DNA of 64,000 nucleotides from Actinocorallia herbida (lineage in GTDB: Bacteria > Actinomycetota > Actinomycetes > Streptosporangiales > Streptosporangiaceae): the NCBI RefSeq assembly GCF_003751225.1, contig NZ_RJKE01000001.1:1426001-1490000 (forward strand). Direction: 5' to 3'. The notes below the pieces were generated by a model. It was given only the letters and a program-made list of their open reading frames with translations. It did not search any database and was not told the DNA's origin. Shown piece by piece: positions 1 through 7,907 of this stretch. Both the position numbers and the translations under genes were made by a program. Each line of letters opens with the position of its first letter. Position 1 is the first letter of the stretch.

Positions 1-1038
1 GAGGGGGTGGCCCTTGGAGATGAGGCCGCCGGACGGGTTGACGACCCACTTGCCGCCGTAGGTGGTGGCCTGGGCCTCGACGAGCTTGTGGCCTTCGCCG
101 ACGGGGGCCATGCCGAGCGCCTCGTAGCTGATCAGCTCGTTGGCGCTGAAGCAGTCGTGCAGCTCGATCACGTCGACGTCCTCGATGGTGATCCCGGCCT
201 CGGCCATGGCCTTGTCGGCCGCGCGCTTGGAGCAGCCGAAGCCGACGGCCTGGATCGAGGACTTCTCGGCGAAGCTGTCGACGGTGTCGGTGGCGATGTG
301 CTGCCCGGCGATCTCGATCGCCTGGTCCCACAGGCCGTGCTCCTCGACGAACCGCTCACTGGCGACGATCGCGGCGGCGGCCCCGTCGGAGGTGGGGGAG
401 CACTGCAGCTTGGTGAGCGGGTTGAAGATCATCGGCGCGTCCTTCACCTGGTCCAGGGTGTACTCGTCCTGGAACTGGGCGTAGGGGTTGTGCACCGAGT
501 GCTTGTGGTTCTTCCAGCCGATCCACGCGAAGTGCTCGGGGGTGGAGCCGTACTTCTCCATGTGCTCGCGGCCCGCGTTGCCGAACATCTGCGGCATCGG
601 CGCGGCGGCCTCCCAGCCGCCGCGGCCCTCGACCATCGCCCTGAGGTGGTGGTCGACGATGGTGACCTTGGACGCGGCCATGCCCGCGCCGAGGGAGCCC
701 TTCTCCATCTTCTCCATGCCGAACGCCAGGACGCAGTCGGCGAGCCCGCCGCGGACGGCGTTGCGGGCCAGGAAGAGCGCGGACGAGCCCGTCGCGCAGG
801 CGTTGGAGACGGTCATCACCGGAATCCCGGTCATGCCGACCTCGTAGAGGGCGCGCTGTCCCATGGAGCCGTAGGCGGAGCCCGCGTACGCCTGCTCGAC
901 CTGCTCGTAAGACACCCCGGCGTCTTGCAGCGCCTTCTCGACTGCCTCCTTGGCCATGTCGGGGTACTCCCAGTCCTTGGACCCCGGCTTCTCGAACTTG
1001 GTCATCCCGACACCGACGACGAACACCCGACCTGCCAT
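1..1038 (-). CDS. Thiolase / SCP-x-type lipid-transfer acetyl-CoA acetyltransferase (3' truncated by window edge)
   Basis: 346 residues are visible from ATG 1038. The ORF is open at base 1 inside the conserved thiolase segment GGLISKGHPL, so roughly 50 C-terminal residues lie outside the window. The N-terminus reads MAGRVFVVGVGMTKFEKPG, typical of SCP2/SCP-x thiolases that process long-chain or sterol side-chain acyl-CoAs. The nucleophile cysteine lies in SNACATGSSAL (about residues 82-92), and the HDCF motif is about residue 305. A Shine-Dalgarno GAGGAGG at about 1042-1048 (read on the minus strand) fixes the start. Upstream at 1085-1102 is a half-matched TetR-type operator. The role in beta-oxidation is inferred from the family; the exact substrate is unknown. 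Confidence 0.85.
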   Translation of the reverse strand, partial: MAGRVFVVGVGMTKFEKPGSKDWEYPDMAKEAVEKALQDAGVSYEQVEQAYAGSAYGSMGQRALYEVGMTGIPVMTVSNACATGSSALFLARNAVRGGLADCVLAFGMEKMEKGSLGAGMAASKVTIVDHHLRAMVEGRGGWEAAAPMPQMFGNAGREHMEKYGSTPEHFAWIGWKNHKHSVHNPYAQFQDEYTLDQVKDAPMIFNPLTKLQCSPTSDGAAAAIVASERFVEEHGLWDQAIEIAGQHIATDTVDSFAEKSSIQAVGFGCSKRAADKAMAEAGITIEDVDVIELHDCFSANELISYEALGMAPVGEGHKLVEAQATTYGGKWVVNPSGGLISKGHPL

Positions 1039-1083
1039 GCGGCTCCTCCTCGCTTGCGTGATCCGGCCAGAGCATAACTTGTC

Positions 1084-1104
1084 GGCGAGCGCTTACTTGG
1101 TTTC
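1084..1104. promoter_or_regulatory. Possible TetR-type operator upstream of the thiolase
   Basis: On the minus strand this reads ACCAAGTAAGCGCTCGCC. It matches one half and the centre of the perfect palindrome ACCAAGCGAGCGCTTGGT found at 38907-38926. Such sites often control lipid-catabolism genes in actinobacteria. It lies about 50 bp upstream of the thiolase start. The call rests on similarity only. Confidence 0.3.
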
Positions 1105-1126
1105 GGGCGCGGTCTCCCGGAAACGC

Positions 1127-1154
1127 CGAAGGCCCCGCCGGAGCGGGGCCTTCG
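1127..1154 (-). terminator. Terminator hairpin after the polyprenyl synthase gene
   Basis: A perfect 12-bp stem CGAAGGCCCCGC / GCGGGGCCTTCG encloses the tetraloop CGGA, 20 bp past the stop at 1174 (minus strand). No long T tract follows, as is common in high-GC actinobacteria. Confidence 0.75.
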
Positions 1155-1173
1155 CGATGCGTCGCGGGACGGG

Positions 1174-2226
1174 TCAGACGCGGCGCGCGGTGGCCGCGAC
1201 GGCGAGGTCGGTGAGGGCGGTGCGCGCCTCGGGGGTGAGCTCGATCTCGGCGAGGGCGCGGTGCGCGTCGGCCGCGAACCTGTCGATCATCTTCTCGCAG
1301 CCGTCGAGCGCGCCGGTCTCGGTGAGGATGCCGCGCAGCTCCTCGACGCCGGCGAGGTCGAGGTCCGGGTCGCCGAGGCGGTGGTTGAGGGTCTCGCGCT
1401 GGGCGGGGGTGCCGCTCTGCATCGCGAGGGCGATCAGGACCGTCCGCTTGCCTTCGCGCAGGTCGTCCCCGGCGGGCTTGCCCGTCTCGGTCGGGTCGCC
1501 GAAGACGCCGAGGACGTCGTCACGGAGCTGGAAGGCGGTGCCCAGCGGGAGGCCGTAAGCCGACAGGCTCTCCAGGTAGGCCGCGTCCGCGCCCGCCATC
1601 GCCGCGCCGAGGTGCAAGGGCCGCTCGATGGTGTACTTCGCGGCCTTGTAGCGCACGACCCTGAGCGCGCTCTCCACGTCGCCGGTGCCGCGGGCCTGCT
1701 CCAGCATGTCCAGGTACTGCCCGCACATGACCTCGGTGCGCATGATGTCGTAGATCGGCCGACCGGGCGCGAGCGCCGCCTCGGACAGGCCGGACGCCTC
1801 GTACATCTCGGTGGACCAGGCGAGGGTGACGTCGCCGAGGAGGATCGCCGCGCCCGTCCCGAAGGACTCGGCCGAGCCCGGCCAGCCCTCGCGGGCGTGC
1901 ATCGCCTCGAACCTGCGGTGCACCGACGGCTGGCCGCGGCGCGTGTCGCTGCCGTCCATGACGTCGTCGTGGATCAGCGCGCTGGCCTGGAGGAGCTCCA
2001 GGGAGGCCGCCGCGGAGAAGACCTCGGGCCCGTCGACGCCGCCCGCGCCGCGCCAGCCCCAGTAGGCGAACGCCGGCCGCAGCCGCTTGCCGCCCGACAG
2101 CAGGGTGTCCAGTGCCGAGAGCATCGGCTCGAGGTCCTCGGTGATCGCCAAGAGGACGGGGCGCTGCCTGTCGACGAAGGCGTACAGGGCCTCGTCGACC
2201 TCTTTGCGGACGCGGCTGGAGGTCAT
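1174..2226 (-). CDS. Polyprenyl diphosphate synthase (GGPP-or-longer type)
   Basis: 350 residues, a trans-isoprenyl diphosphate synthase that condenses IPP with allylic diphosphates. GGKRLRP lies at 46-52, the first Asp-rich motif DDVMD at 87-91 and the second DD at 236-237 (QLRDDVLGVFGD). The residues just before the first motif are small (Ser82, Ala83), which favours C20 or longer products over FPP; this is inference. ATG 2226 lies 7 nt from a minus-strand TAGGCT -10 box (2234-2239) with no Shine-Dalgarno, so the transcript is probably leaderless. It is divergent from metF, an arrangement I recall from Streptomyces. Products could feed carotenoids, menaquinone or hopanoids; nothing nearby decides this. 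Confidence 0.88.
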   Translation of the reverse strand: MTSSRVRKEVDEALYAFVDRQRPVLLAITEDLEPMLSALDTLLSGGKRLRPAFAYWGWRGAGGVDGPEVFSAAASLELLQASALIHDDVMDGSDTRRGQPSVHRRFEAMHAREGWPGSAESFGTGAAILLGDVTLAWSTEMYEASGLSEAALAPGRPIYDIMRTEVMCGQYLDMLEQARGTGDVESALRVVRYKAAKYTIERPLHLGAAMAGADAAYLESLSAYGLPLGTAFQLRDDVLGVFGDPTETGKPAGDDLREGKRTVLIALAMQSGTPAQRETLNHRLGDPDLDLAGVEELRGILTETGALDGCEKMIDRFAADAHRALAEIELTPEARTALTDLAVAATARRV

Positions 2227-2354
2227 GGCGTCCAGCCTAATGGCGGCCCGTTCGTTTTATGTGCTTTTGTGGTATCTGCTGTATCTCTGTTCTTGTCGGG
2301 TCACCCGGGTCCCGGGACTGCCCATCTCAGCATGTGGATCGGTACCCTGCTGCC
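2227..2354. promoter_or_regulatory. Divergent idsA-like/metF promoter region, both starts apparently leaderless
   Basis: Minus-strand -10 TAGGCT lies at 2234-2239, 7 nt before the synthase ATG. Plus-strand -10 TACCCT lies at 2343-2348, 6 nt before the metF ATG. Neither gene has a good Shine-Dalgarno. The 128-bp spacer is AT-richer than its surroundings around 2250-2300. No convincing -35 boxes were seen. Confidence 0.5.
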
Positions 2355-3263
2355 ATGACGTCTGCGCGCCCCACCATCCGCGAGCTTCTGGCCTCCGGCG
2401 AGAAGACCTTCTCCTTCGAGTTCTTCCCCCCGAAGACCGAGCAGGGTCTCCTCAACCTGTGGCGGGCCATCCGCGAGGTCGAGGCGCTGCACCCGTCATT
2501 CGTGTCCGTCACCTACGGGGCCGGCGGCGGGACCCGCGACACCACGGTCGACATCGTCGAGCGGATCGCCACCGACACCACCCTGACGCCCGTGGCGCAC
2601 TTCACCGCGGTGAACCACTCCATGGCCGAGTTGCGCAACCTCGTCGGCAGGTTCGCCTCCGTCGGCGTCAACAACATCCTCGCCCTGCGCGGCGACCCGC
2701 CCGGCGACCCCAACGGCGAGTGGATCAAGCACCCGGAGGGCGTCGAGTACGCGGGCGAACTCGTCAAGATGATCCGCGCCTGCGGCGACTTCAGCGTCGG
2801 CGTCGCGGCCTTCCCCTACAAGCACCCCAGGTCGCCCGACATCGCGACCGACACCCGCAGGTTCGTCGAGAAGTGCCGCGCGGGCGCCGACTACGCGATC
2901 ACCCAGATGTTCTTCCGCGCCGAGGACTACTTCCGGCTGCGCGACCGCGTCGCCGCCGAGGGCTGCGACATCCCGATCCTGCCCGGGATCATGCCGGTCA
3001 CCCAGCTCAGCACGATCACCCGCTCGGCGCAGCTGTCCGGCGCGCCCTTCCCCGCCGACCTCGCCGAGCGCTTCCACGCCCTCGGCGACGACCCCGAGGC
3101 CGTCCGGAACCTCGGCGTCGAGCACTGCGCCCTGCTGTCCCAGGAACTCCTGGAGGGCGGCGCCCCCGGCATCCACTTCATCACCATGAACCGCTCGACG
3201 GCCACCCGCGAGGTCTTCGGCCTCCTCGGCGCGGCCGCCGCCCGGCCCCGCGCCGCCGTCTGA
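2355..3263 (+). CDS. metF: 5,10-methylenetetrahydrofolate reductase
   Basis: 302 residues, an FAD-dependent reductase making 5-methyl-THF for methionine synthesis. The N-terminal signature TFSFEFFPPK is at about 18-27 and carries the catalytic Glu; NILALRGDPP and the C-terminal GIHFITMNRS complete the TIM barrel. I chose ATG 2355 because family members begin close to this point and a TACCCT -10 box lies 6 nt upstream. An in-frame upstream ATG at 2259 would add 32 Cys-rich residues lacking family similarity. The gene ends 4 bp before the convergent GNAT gene with no terminator between them. It is not linked to metK or other met genes here. Confidence 0.95.
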   Translation: MTSARPTIRELLASGEKTFSFEFFPPKTEQGLLNLWRAIREVEALHPSFVSVTYGAGGGTRDTTVDIVERIATDTTLTPVAHFTAVNHSMAELRNLVGRFASVGVNNILALRGDPPGDPNGEWIKHPEGVEYAGELVKMIRACGDFSVGVAAFPYKHPRSPDIATDTRRFVEKCRAGADYAITQMFFRAEDYFRLRDRVAAEGCDIPILPGIMPVTQLSTITRSAQLSGAPFPADLAERFHALGDDPEAVRNLGVEHCALLSQELLEGGAPGIHFITMNRSTATREVFGLLGAAAARPRAAV

Positions 3264-3267
3264 CGGC

Positions 3268-3867
3268 TCAACGGGGGACGTGCGCGGCCGGGGCCTCGAC
3301 CCGGGCCAGCGGGAGCCGCGCGCCCATGACGGCGTACGGCGGTCCGCCCCCGGGGAACTCGAACGCGCTGAGCAGGTCGTGGAAGCCGACCGAGCGGTAC
3401 AGGTGCTGGGCCGGGGTCTGCGGCCTGCGGTCCAGCGTCGACAGGACCGCGGTGCGCTCCCTGCGGCCCGCGCACAGCGTCGTCAGCAGGGACCGGCCGA
3501 GGCCCTGGCCCTGGTGGTCGGGGCGCACATGCAGCTCGGCGACCTCCCACGCGTCACTGAGCCAGCTCGTCGCGTGCTCCCGGCCGCTGCGCTCGCGCAG
3601 CTCCCGGTCCACCACGTCGTGCCACCACTGGCCCGCCGCGCCGTGGAACCCGTAGGCGAACGCGACGGGAGTCGCCCCGAACACCCTGCGCTGCTCCACC
3701 ACCAGCGCCCGGAACCCCGGATACGTCGCATGCCGCAGCATGATCGACTGCCGGCCGGGAAGCTGGGCGGGCGGCGGATCCATCGCCGCGATGTAGACCT
3801 CGAGCAGCCCGCCGAGCAGCCGTCGGAACGTCTTCGCGTCGATCTCACGCAGCGTCGGCTCTCTCAC
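3268..3867 (-). CDS. GNAT-family N-acetyltransferase
   Basis: 199 residues from GTG 3867. The acetyl-CoA-binding motif A, VRPDHQGQGLG, is at about 114-124, preceded by the beta-4 strand WEVAELHV. YRSVGFHD near residue 170 is the typical motif B. The substrate is unknown: these proteins acetylate amino groups of small molecules or proteins. A longer reading frame starting upstream (to 3921) adds only Gly/Arg-rich sequence and is not preferred. No clear Shine-Dalgarno is present. Confidence 0.85.
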   Translation of the reverse strand: MREPTLREIDAKTFRRLLGGLLEVYIAAMDPPPAQLPGRQSIMLRHATYPGFRALVVEQRRVFGATPVAFAYGFHGAAGQWWHDVVDRELRERSGREHATSWLSDAWEVAELHVRPDHQGQGLGRSLLTTLCAGRRERTAVLSTLDRRPQTPAQHLYRSVGFHDLLSAFEFPGGGPPYAVMGARLPLARVEAPAAHVPR

Positions 3868-4528
3868 CCGCCCGAGCCTACGACCGCCCCACCCCCCACA
3901 GCCAACCCAAGCCGCCCCCACACCCCCCGAGCCGCGCCGCCAAGTCGGCCCCGCGCACTCGGCCGGGGCGCGTTTCCCGGCTCCCGGACCACCCGTCCGG
4001 CCGCGCCCCGCCTTCCGGTCGGCGCGGGCCTCGCCGCCCGGGCCGGGCGCGGTTCATGGCCGGCCCGCGCTTGCCGCGCGGTCGGCGCGCGAGCGGGGCG
4101 CGCGGCATGGAGGGCTGCGGGCTTGGCGAACGGTCGGCGCGAGGCTCGCGCCCCGCCCGGGCCGGGCGCGGTTCAGGGTCGGCCCGCGCTTGCCGCGCGG
4201 TCGGCGCGCGGGCGGGGCGCGCGGCATGGAGGGCTGCGGCCTTGCCGAACGGTCGGCGAGGGGCTCGCGCGTTTCATGTCCGGGCGCACCCCGCTTTCGT
4301 CGACTCGAGTCTCGCCGCGCGTGCCTGGCGCGAGGCACGGCGAGCTGTGGCCTTGCCGAAGGGTGCTCCGGATGCGCGGGCTGTTCGTTCTGGGCGTTCG
4401 CGGAGGTCATCGAAGCGGTCGGGGGGTTCACGGACGCCGGGCGTGCGCGGGTGGCGGCGCGGGACGCCGACCGGACCGGCGGGCCGCCTCGACGTGACCG
4501 GGCGTCGGCACGTCGCGGGGGCGCGGGG
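3868..4528. other. 660-bp gap without a convincing gene; degenerate GC-rich repeats
   Basis: Reading frames here are Arg/Ala/Pro/Gly-rich on both strands and lack any recognisable domain. The stretch contains a duplicated 119-bp unit (4033-4270) and a decayed third copy up to about 4370. I see no RNA gene. Confidence 0.6.
4033..4270. repeat. Two tandem copies of a 119-bp GC-rich unit
   Basis: Copies at 4033-4151 and 4152-4270 share GGCCGGGCGCGGTTCA (starting 4041 and 4160), CGCGCTTGCCGCGCGG and GGCATGGAGGGCTGCGG with scattered substitutions. A third, strongly degraded copy can be traced to about 4370 (CTTGCCGAAGGGT). 119 is not a multiple of three, which argues against coding. Confidence 0.8.
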
Positions 4529-4861
4529 TCAGCCCGGGGTGAGGAAGCGCGGGGTGGCGCGCACCCGGTTGTAGATCGACCAGAGGATCTTGTCCGCGGC
4601 GGACTGGAGTCTGCGGCGGTTCGAGCCGAGTTCCGCGCCCCAGGCCCGGGCCTCAGGGCCGAGCCAGGCGTCGGTGGCGGTGAACGTCCGGAAAGGGGCG
4701 TTCACCGCCTCGCGCAGGGCGTCGACGCTGCCATAGGCCGCCGTGTACTGCTGGTACAGCTCGCGGTAGGCGGGGTTCGGCAACGTCCCCGGAGGCGCCT
4801 CGCCCGTACCGAACGGAGGGGGGACGCTGCCCGGAGGCGGCGGAGCGGACGGCATACCCAT
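4529..4861 (-). CDS. Small WXG100-like hypothetical protein
   Basis: 110 residues with a Pro/Gly-rich first 30 residues, then a helical region whose centre is TDAWLGPEARAWGAEL (about 63-78). Trp66-Leu-Gly between two helices resembles the W-x-G turn of type VII secretion substrates. It starts 39 bp after the stop of the larger neighbour and is probably co-transcribed with it. No signal peptide, membrane segment or toxin motif is visible. The WXG100-like assignment is inference from pattern and context; no ESX machinery is present in the window. Confidence 0.6.
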   Translation of the reverse strand: MGMPSAPPPPGSVPPPFGTGEAPPGTLPNPAYRELYQQYTAAYGSVDALREAVNAPFRTFTATDAWLGPEARAWGAELGSNRRRLQSAADKILWSIYNRVRATPRFLTPG

Positions 4862-4900
4862 GAGGTCACCTCGCCTGTCGTCGGACGCGCCGGGGCACGC

Positions 4901-6262
4901 CTACTCCGTCGGTGCGCCCGTACCGGCGCCCGTCAGTCTGTTCGTGCCCCCCGCGGCGGCGGCGCCGCCCATCGGGGTCGCGCCCAGCACGTCGGCCGCG
5001 TCGTCCCCGACACCGAGCGAGGCCGCCTCGGCCCGGACGTCGGCGGTCCACTGGGCGTCGAGGTCGAGCTGGACGTCGGCGGTGGACAGGGACGCGGCGA
5101 TCGCGTCGAGCTTGGCGGGGTCGCCGTCGGCGGCCTCGATGAGCTGCGCGGTGCCTTCGGCGCCGAGGCGGTCGTAGAACGAGGCGGTGTAGTCGCCGTC
5201 CCCGGCATGGGTTTCGAGGTTCGCCCACACCTGGGCGTCCACCCCGTCGCCCGCGGACAGGGACTCGACCGCCGCATAGGCGTCGACGACCCCGCCCGAG
5301 ACCCCTCCGGAGCCTTCCCCGCTCGCGGGGCCGCCCGCCCCGTCGCCTTCCGCGCCGGAGCCTTGCGTGCCGTCGCCTTGCGTGCCGTCCGTACCGGATC
5401 CCTGGGTGCCGTCGCCTTGCGTGCCGTCGGTGCCGGAGCCTTCCGTGCCGGACCCAGGTCCGCCGTCGGTGCCGGAACCTTCCGTGCCCGTTCCCGGCGT
5501 TCCGTTCGTGCCGGAGCCCTGGGTGCCGGAGTCGCCGGTTCCCTGGCCGGTGCCCTCGCCTTCGTGCCCGGTGCCGGAGCCGTGGTCCTGGTCGCCGTGG
5601 CCGGTGGAGCCGTCGTGCGGGGTGCCGGTGCTCGGGTCGTCGCCGGTGGAGGTGCCGCCCGTGCCCTGGCCGTGGGTCGGGGTGGTGCCGTCCTGGCCGG
5701 TGCCTTCGGCGTCGGCGGGGATGTCGGGGTCGCTCGTGCCGTTGCCCAGGCCGGGGGTCGCGCCGGTGCCGGACCCGGTGCCCGCGCCCGTGCCGGTCCC
5801 GCCGTTCGCGTCCGTGCCGTCGGTGTCGGTGTCGGGGCCGGTGCCCGCGTCCAGGTCGTCGTCATCCGTGCCGGAGCCGGTGCCGCCTTCGGCGTCGGTG
5901 TCGGCGGGGACGTCGGGGGAGGGGACCGGGTCGTCGTCCGTGCCAGGGCCGTTGCCCGAACCCGGCGAATCCGCGGAATCCGTGCCCGGGGGCGTGCCGA
6001 CGGGGATGTCCGGATCGTCGAGTGCGGCGGACGCGGCGGCGCGGCGGCGGTTCAGCATGCCGAGCTGGTCGGCGACCCACTGCTGGACGACGCGGGCGTC
6101 CCGGTAGCCGTCGGCGGCGACACCGGCCGGCGGGGGATGGGCGGAGAGCCAGGTGCCGATGTCGTCTGCCGCGCGTTCCATCTGCCGGATCAGCTGCGAC
6201 AGCGCTGCGGCGTCGGCACCGCGGAAGTTCGGATCTCGACTCGCCGCGACCTGCATGCTCAT
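4901..6262 (-). CDS. Gly/Thr/Asp-rich low-complexity protein with helical N-terminus; possible type VII secretion substrate
   Basis: 453 residues from ATG 6262 (Shine-Dalgarno GGGGAG; upstream extension is Arg-rich and unlikely). Residues 10-80 form a helical, WXG-like domain with IGTWL at about 35-39. Residues about 83-320 are an acidic low-complexity linker of GTG, SGTD, EGSGTDG and DGTQ repeats. The last ~129 residues look folded (WANLETHAGDGDYTASFYDRL, then LGAEGTAQLIEAADGD), resembling domains near the C-terminus of large actinobacterial WXG-type proteins. No signal peptide or transmembrane segment. Function unknown; the linker suggests a surface or secreted role. Confidence 0.7.
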   Translation of the reverse strand: MSMQVAASRDPNFRGADAAALSQLIRQMERAADDIGTWLSAHPPPAGVAADGYRDARVVQQWVADQLGMLNRRRAAASAALDDPDIPVGTPPGTDSADSPGSGNGPGTDDDPVPSPDVPADTDAEGGTGSGTDDDDLDAGTGPDTDTDGTDANGGTGTGAGTGSGTGATPGLGNGTSDPDIPADAEGTGQDGTTPTHGQGTGGTSTGDDPSTGTPHDGSTGHGDQDHGSGTGHEGEGTGQGTGDSGTQGSGTNGTPGTGTEGSGTDGGPGSGTEGSGTDGTQGDGTQGSGTDGTQGDGTQGSGAEGDGAGGPASGEGSGGVSGGVVDAYAAVESLSAGDGVDAQVWANLETHAGDGDYTASFYDRLGAEGTAQLIEAADGDPAKLDAIAASLSTADVQLDLDAQWTADVRAEAASLGVGDDAADVLGATPMGGAAAAGGTNRLTGAGTGAPTE

Positions 6263-6353
6263 CGGCGCTCCCCACCCCAGGACACCTTCCGTGACCTGTG
6301 TACCACAGGAACCCCCGCCGCGTCTGCCGGGAAAGCCCGTCTCGTCGGGGCTC

Positions 6354-6704
6354 TCAGCGGCCCAGGGCCGCCTCGACCGACGCCTCGTCGCGGGCGACGA
6401 ACGCCCGGCCGTCATCGGTGAGGATGATCGGCCGCTGGATCAGCGACGGATGCGCCGCGAGGACCTCGATCCACCGCCCCCGGTCATGCTCCGCCGACTT
6501 CAACTCCAGCTCCTTCGCGACGGGCTCCCCCATCCGCGTGATCTCCCACGGCTCCATCCCCAGCCGCGTGAGCACGTCCTCCAGGTCGGCGACCGTGGGC
6601 GCGTCCTCCAGATACCGCCGCTCCGTGAACTCCGCCCCGCTCCCGCTCAACGCCGCAAGCGCAGCCCGGCTCTTGGAACACCGCGGGTTGTGCCAGATCT
6701 CCAT
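6354..6704 (-). CDS. ArsC/Spx-family glutaredoxin-type arsenate reductase-like protein
   Basis: 116 residues from ATG 6704 with Shine-Dalgarno GGAGGAG 8 nt upstream. The N-terminal active site HNPRCSKSRAAL places Cys9 where thioredoxin-fold ArsC proteins carry the catalytic cysteine, and RPIILTDDGRAFVAR near 91-105 contains the conserved arginine. No arsenite pump or ArsR is adjacent, so a general thiol reductase role is as likely as arsenate detoxification. Confidence 0.85.
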   Translation of the reverse strand: MEIWHNPRCSKSRAALAALSGSGAEFTERRYLEDAPTVADLEDVLTRLGMEPWEITRMGEPVAKELELKSAEHDRGRWIEVLAAHPSLIQRPIILTDDGRAFVARDEASVEAALGR

Positions 6705-6769
6705 GTTCGTCACTCCTCCGTCGCGTCGGATGGTCGGTATGCGCACTTCGCCCCGCCGTTGGCGGCGCG

Positions 6770-6833
6770 GTGATCGGGCGCTCGAGATCCGGGCGGCCAT
6801 GCCCTCCGGCCCGGGCACGAACCACCCGATCAC
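6770..6833. repeat. Intergenic inverted repeat, copy 1 of a three-copy family
   Basis: Arms GTGATCGGG (6770-6778) and CCCGATCAC (6825-6833), with GGGCGCTCGAGATCCGGG continuing inward from the left arm. The same arms occur at 34342-34376 and 37534-37612. It lies in the 312-bp gene-free stretch 6705-7016, in which I see nothing else. Confidence 0.7.
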
Positions 6834-7016
6834 TCTAGGGAACTCGTCACCTGAAGCTCCGCCCCGGGGCCGCGGCGCGACCCCTCCTGCCCAGGGGCGG
6901 AGTTCGCGGACGCGGAACGCCGCCCAGGAGGTACGGAGCAGGGGCGAGGCGGTGAGCAGGGGCCGGTGCCGAGGGGCGGGGAGGCCGCTGCGGGGGCCAC
7001 TCGCTGCGCGGAGGGG

Positions 7017-7481
7017 TCAGGCCACTTCGGCAGGGGTGCCGGAGGTGAGGGTGAGGAGTTCGGCGTAGGTGGTGGGGAAGACGGTGTGGGGATGGCCGGC
7101 CGCGGCCCAGACCGTCTCGTGGCGGTCGAGCCAGGTGTCGACGAGGGTGCGGATCGGGGAGGGGTGGCCGACGGGGGAGACGCCGCCGATCGGCTGGCCG
7201 GTGGCCTCGCGCACGAACTCGGGGGTCGCCCGCTTGACCTTCGCCGCGCCGATGAACTCCGCGACGCGCTTGACGTCCACCCGGTGCGCGCCGCTGGTGA
7301 GGACGAGGAGCGGCGCGCCGTCGGCGTCGAAGACCAGGCTGTTGGCGATCGCGCCCAGGGGGCATCCGAGCAGGTCGGCGGCGGCCTGTGCGGTGGGCGC
7401 GGCCTCGTCCAGCTCGACGACCTCGCCGCTCGCTCCGGACGTGGCGAGGACCGCGGCGACATGGGCGGTGTTCGGGTGCAT
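7017..7481 (-). CDS. YbaK/EbsC-family aminoacyl-tRNA deacylase
   Basis: 154 residues, a single YbaK domain, which in characterised members hydrolyses mischarged Cys-tRNA(Pro) or related species. Visible family motifs: NSLVFDADGAPLLVLTSGAHRVD (about 47-69), the catalytic-type lysine region AAKVKRATPEFV, and GQPIGGVSPVGHP (about 95-107). ATG 7481 is preceded on the minus strand by TAGGCT at 7488-7493, 6 nt away, with no Shine-Dalgarno, so it is probably leaderless. It is monocistronic and divergent from the SOS-type promoter region to its right. Confidence 0.9.
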   Translation of the reverse strand: MHPNTAHVAAVLATSGASGEVVELDEAAPTAQAAADLLGCPLGAIANSLVFDADGAPLLVLTSGAHRVDVKRVAEFIGAAKVKRATPEFVREATGQPIGGVSPVGHPSPIRTLVDTWLDRHETVWAAAGHPHTVFPTTYAELLTLTSGTPAEVA

Positions 7482-7555
7482 GGCGGAAGCCTAGTCGCGC
7501 GGGACACGGTCATCGCACGGGTTCTCCGGCGCGCTCTCCGGGTCGCTCCGCGGGG

Positions 7556-7564
7556 TTATCCACA
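7556..7564 (+). promoter_or_regulatory. Consensus DnaA box, isolated
   Basis: TTATCCACA is followed by GGGG. A second copy in the same context lies at 60200-60208. They are single sites, not a cluster, so this is not an origin. Immediately downstream, CACAGGGG (7561-7568) is inverted as CCCCTGTG (7587-7594). Confidence 0.35.
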
Positions 7565-7658
7565 GGGGTCTCCGCGTTCTGTCGGTCCCCTGTGTTCTCA
7601 TCGGGGTACCTGGTCGACCTGGGGTTCCGTGGATCACGGGACGCGCCAATCGAACGTA

Positions 7659-7716
7659 TTGACGAACGTTGGCGGTTGGGGTTTACTGGGGACATGTCGA
7701 ACCGATGTTCGACATG
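7659..7716 (+). promoter_or_regulatory. SOS-type promoter: TTGACG-17-TTTACT overlapped by a LexA box
   Basis: A -35 TTGACG (7659-7664), 17-bp spacer and -10 TTTACT (7682-7687) predict a start near 7694. Covering that start is TCGAACCGATGTTCGA (7697-7712), an exact match to the actinobacterial LexA/SOS consensus TCGAAC-N4-GTTCGA, embedded in 10-bp arms (7693-7702, 7707-7716). It reads toward the HEPN gene at 7908 through a ~210-nt leader. Confidence 0.75.
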
Positions 7717-7784
7717 GTGCGGGACTCGCGGCCCGCATCCGAGGCACAGGCGAGCCGGAGGCAGCGCAAACCGGACGGTTCGCT

Positions 7785-7824
7785 CCGGTCGGGCTGGAGG
7801 AGGGGAAGCCTCCGGTCCGACCGG
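7785..7824 (+). other. Hairpin in the long leader of the HEPN gene
   Basis: CCGGTCGG (7785-7792) pairs with CCGACCGG (7817-7824); inside, GGAGG pairs with CCTCC. It sits between the SOS promoter and the gene start; possible attenuator or processing structure. Confidence 0.4.
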
Positions 7825-7907
7825 GCCCGCCGAAGGGAGAGGGGCGCGAGGAGTTCGTCCCGGGAGGGGCCGTCCGGCTCCGTCCGGCCGAGAAGGAGGC
7901 GAATGCC

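Noticed and set aside
2259-2354. Cys-rich 32-residue N-terminal extension or leader peptide of metF
   Set aside because: No Shine-Dalgarno at 2259, and the sequence runs in frame into metF without a stop; the -10 box at 2343 would exclude it from the transcript.
5367-6107. Plus-strand Pro/Val/Ser-rich ORF opposite the Gly/Thr-rich protein
   Set aside because: It is the complement of the low-complexity linker; the minus strand has the proper start, Shine-Dalgarno and folded ends.
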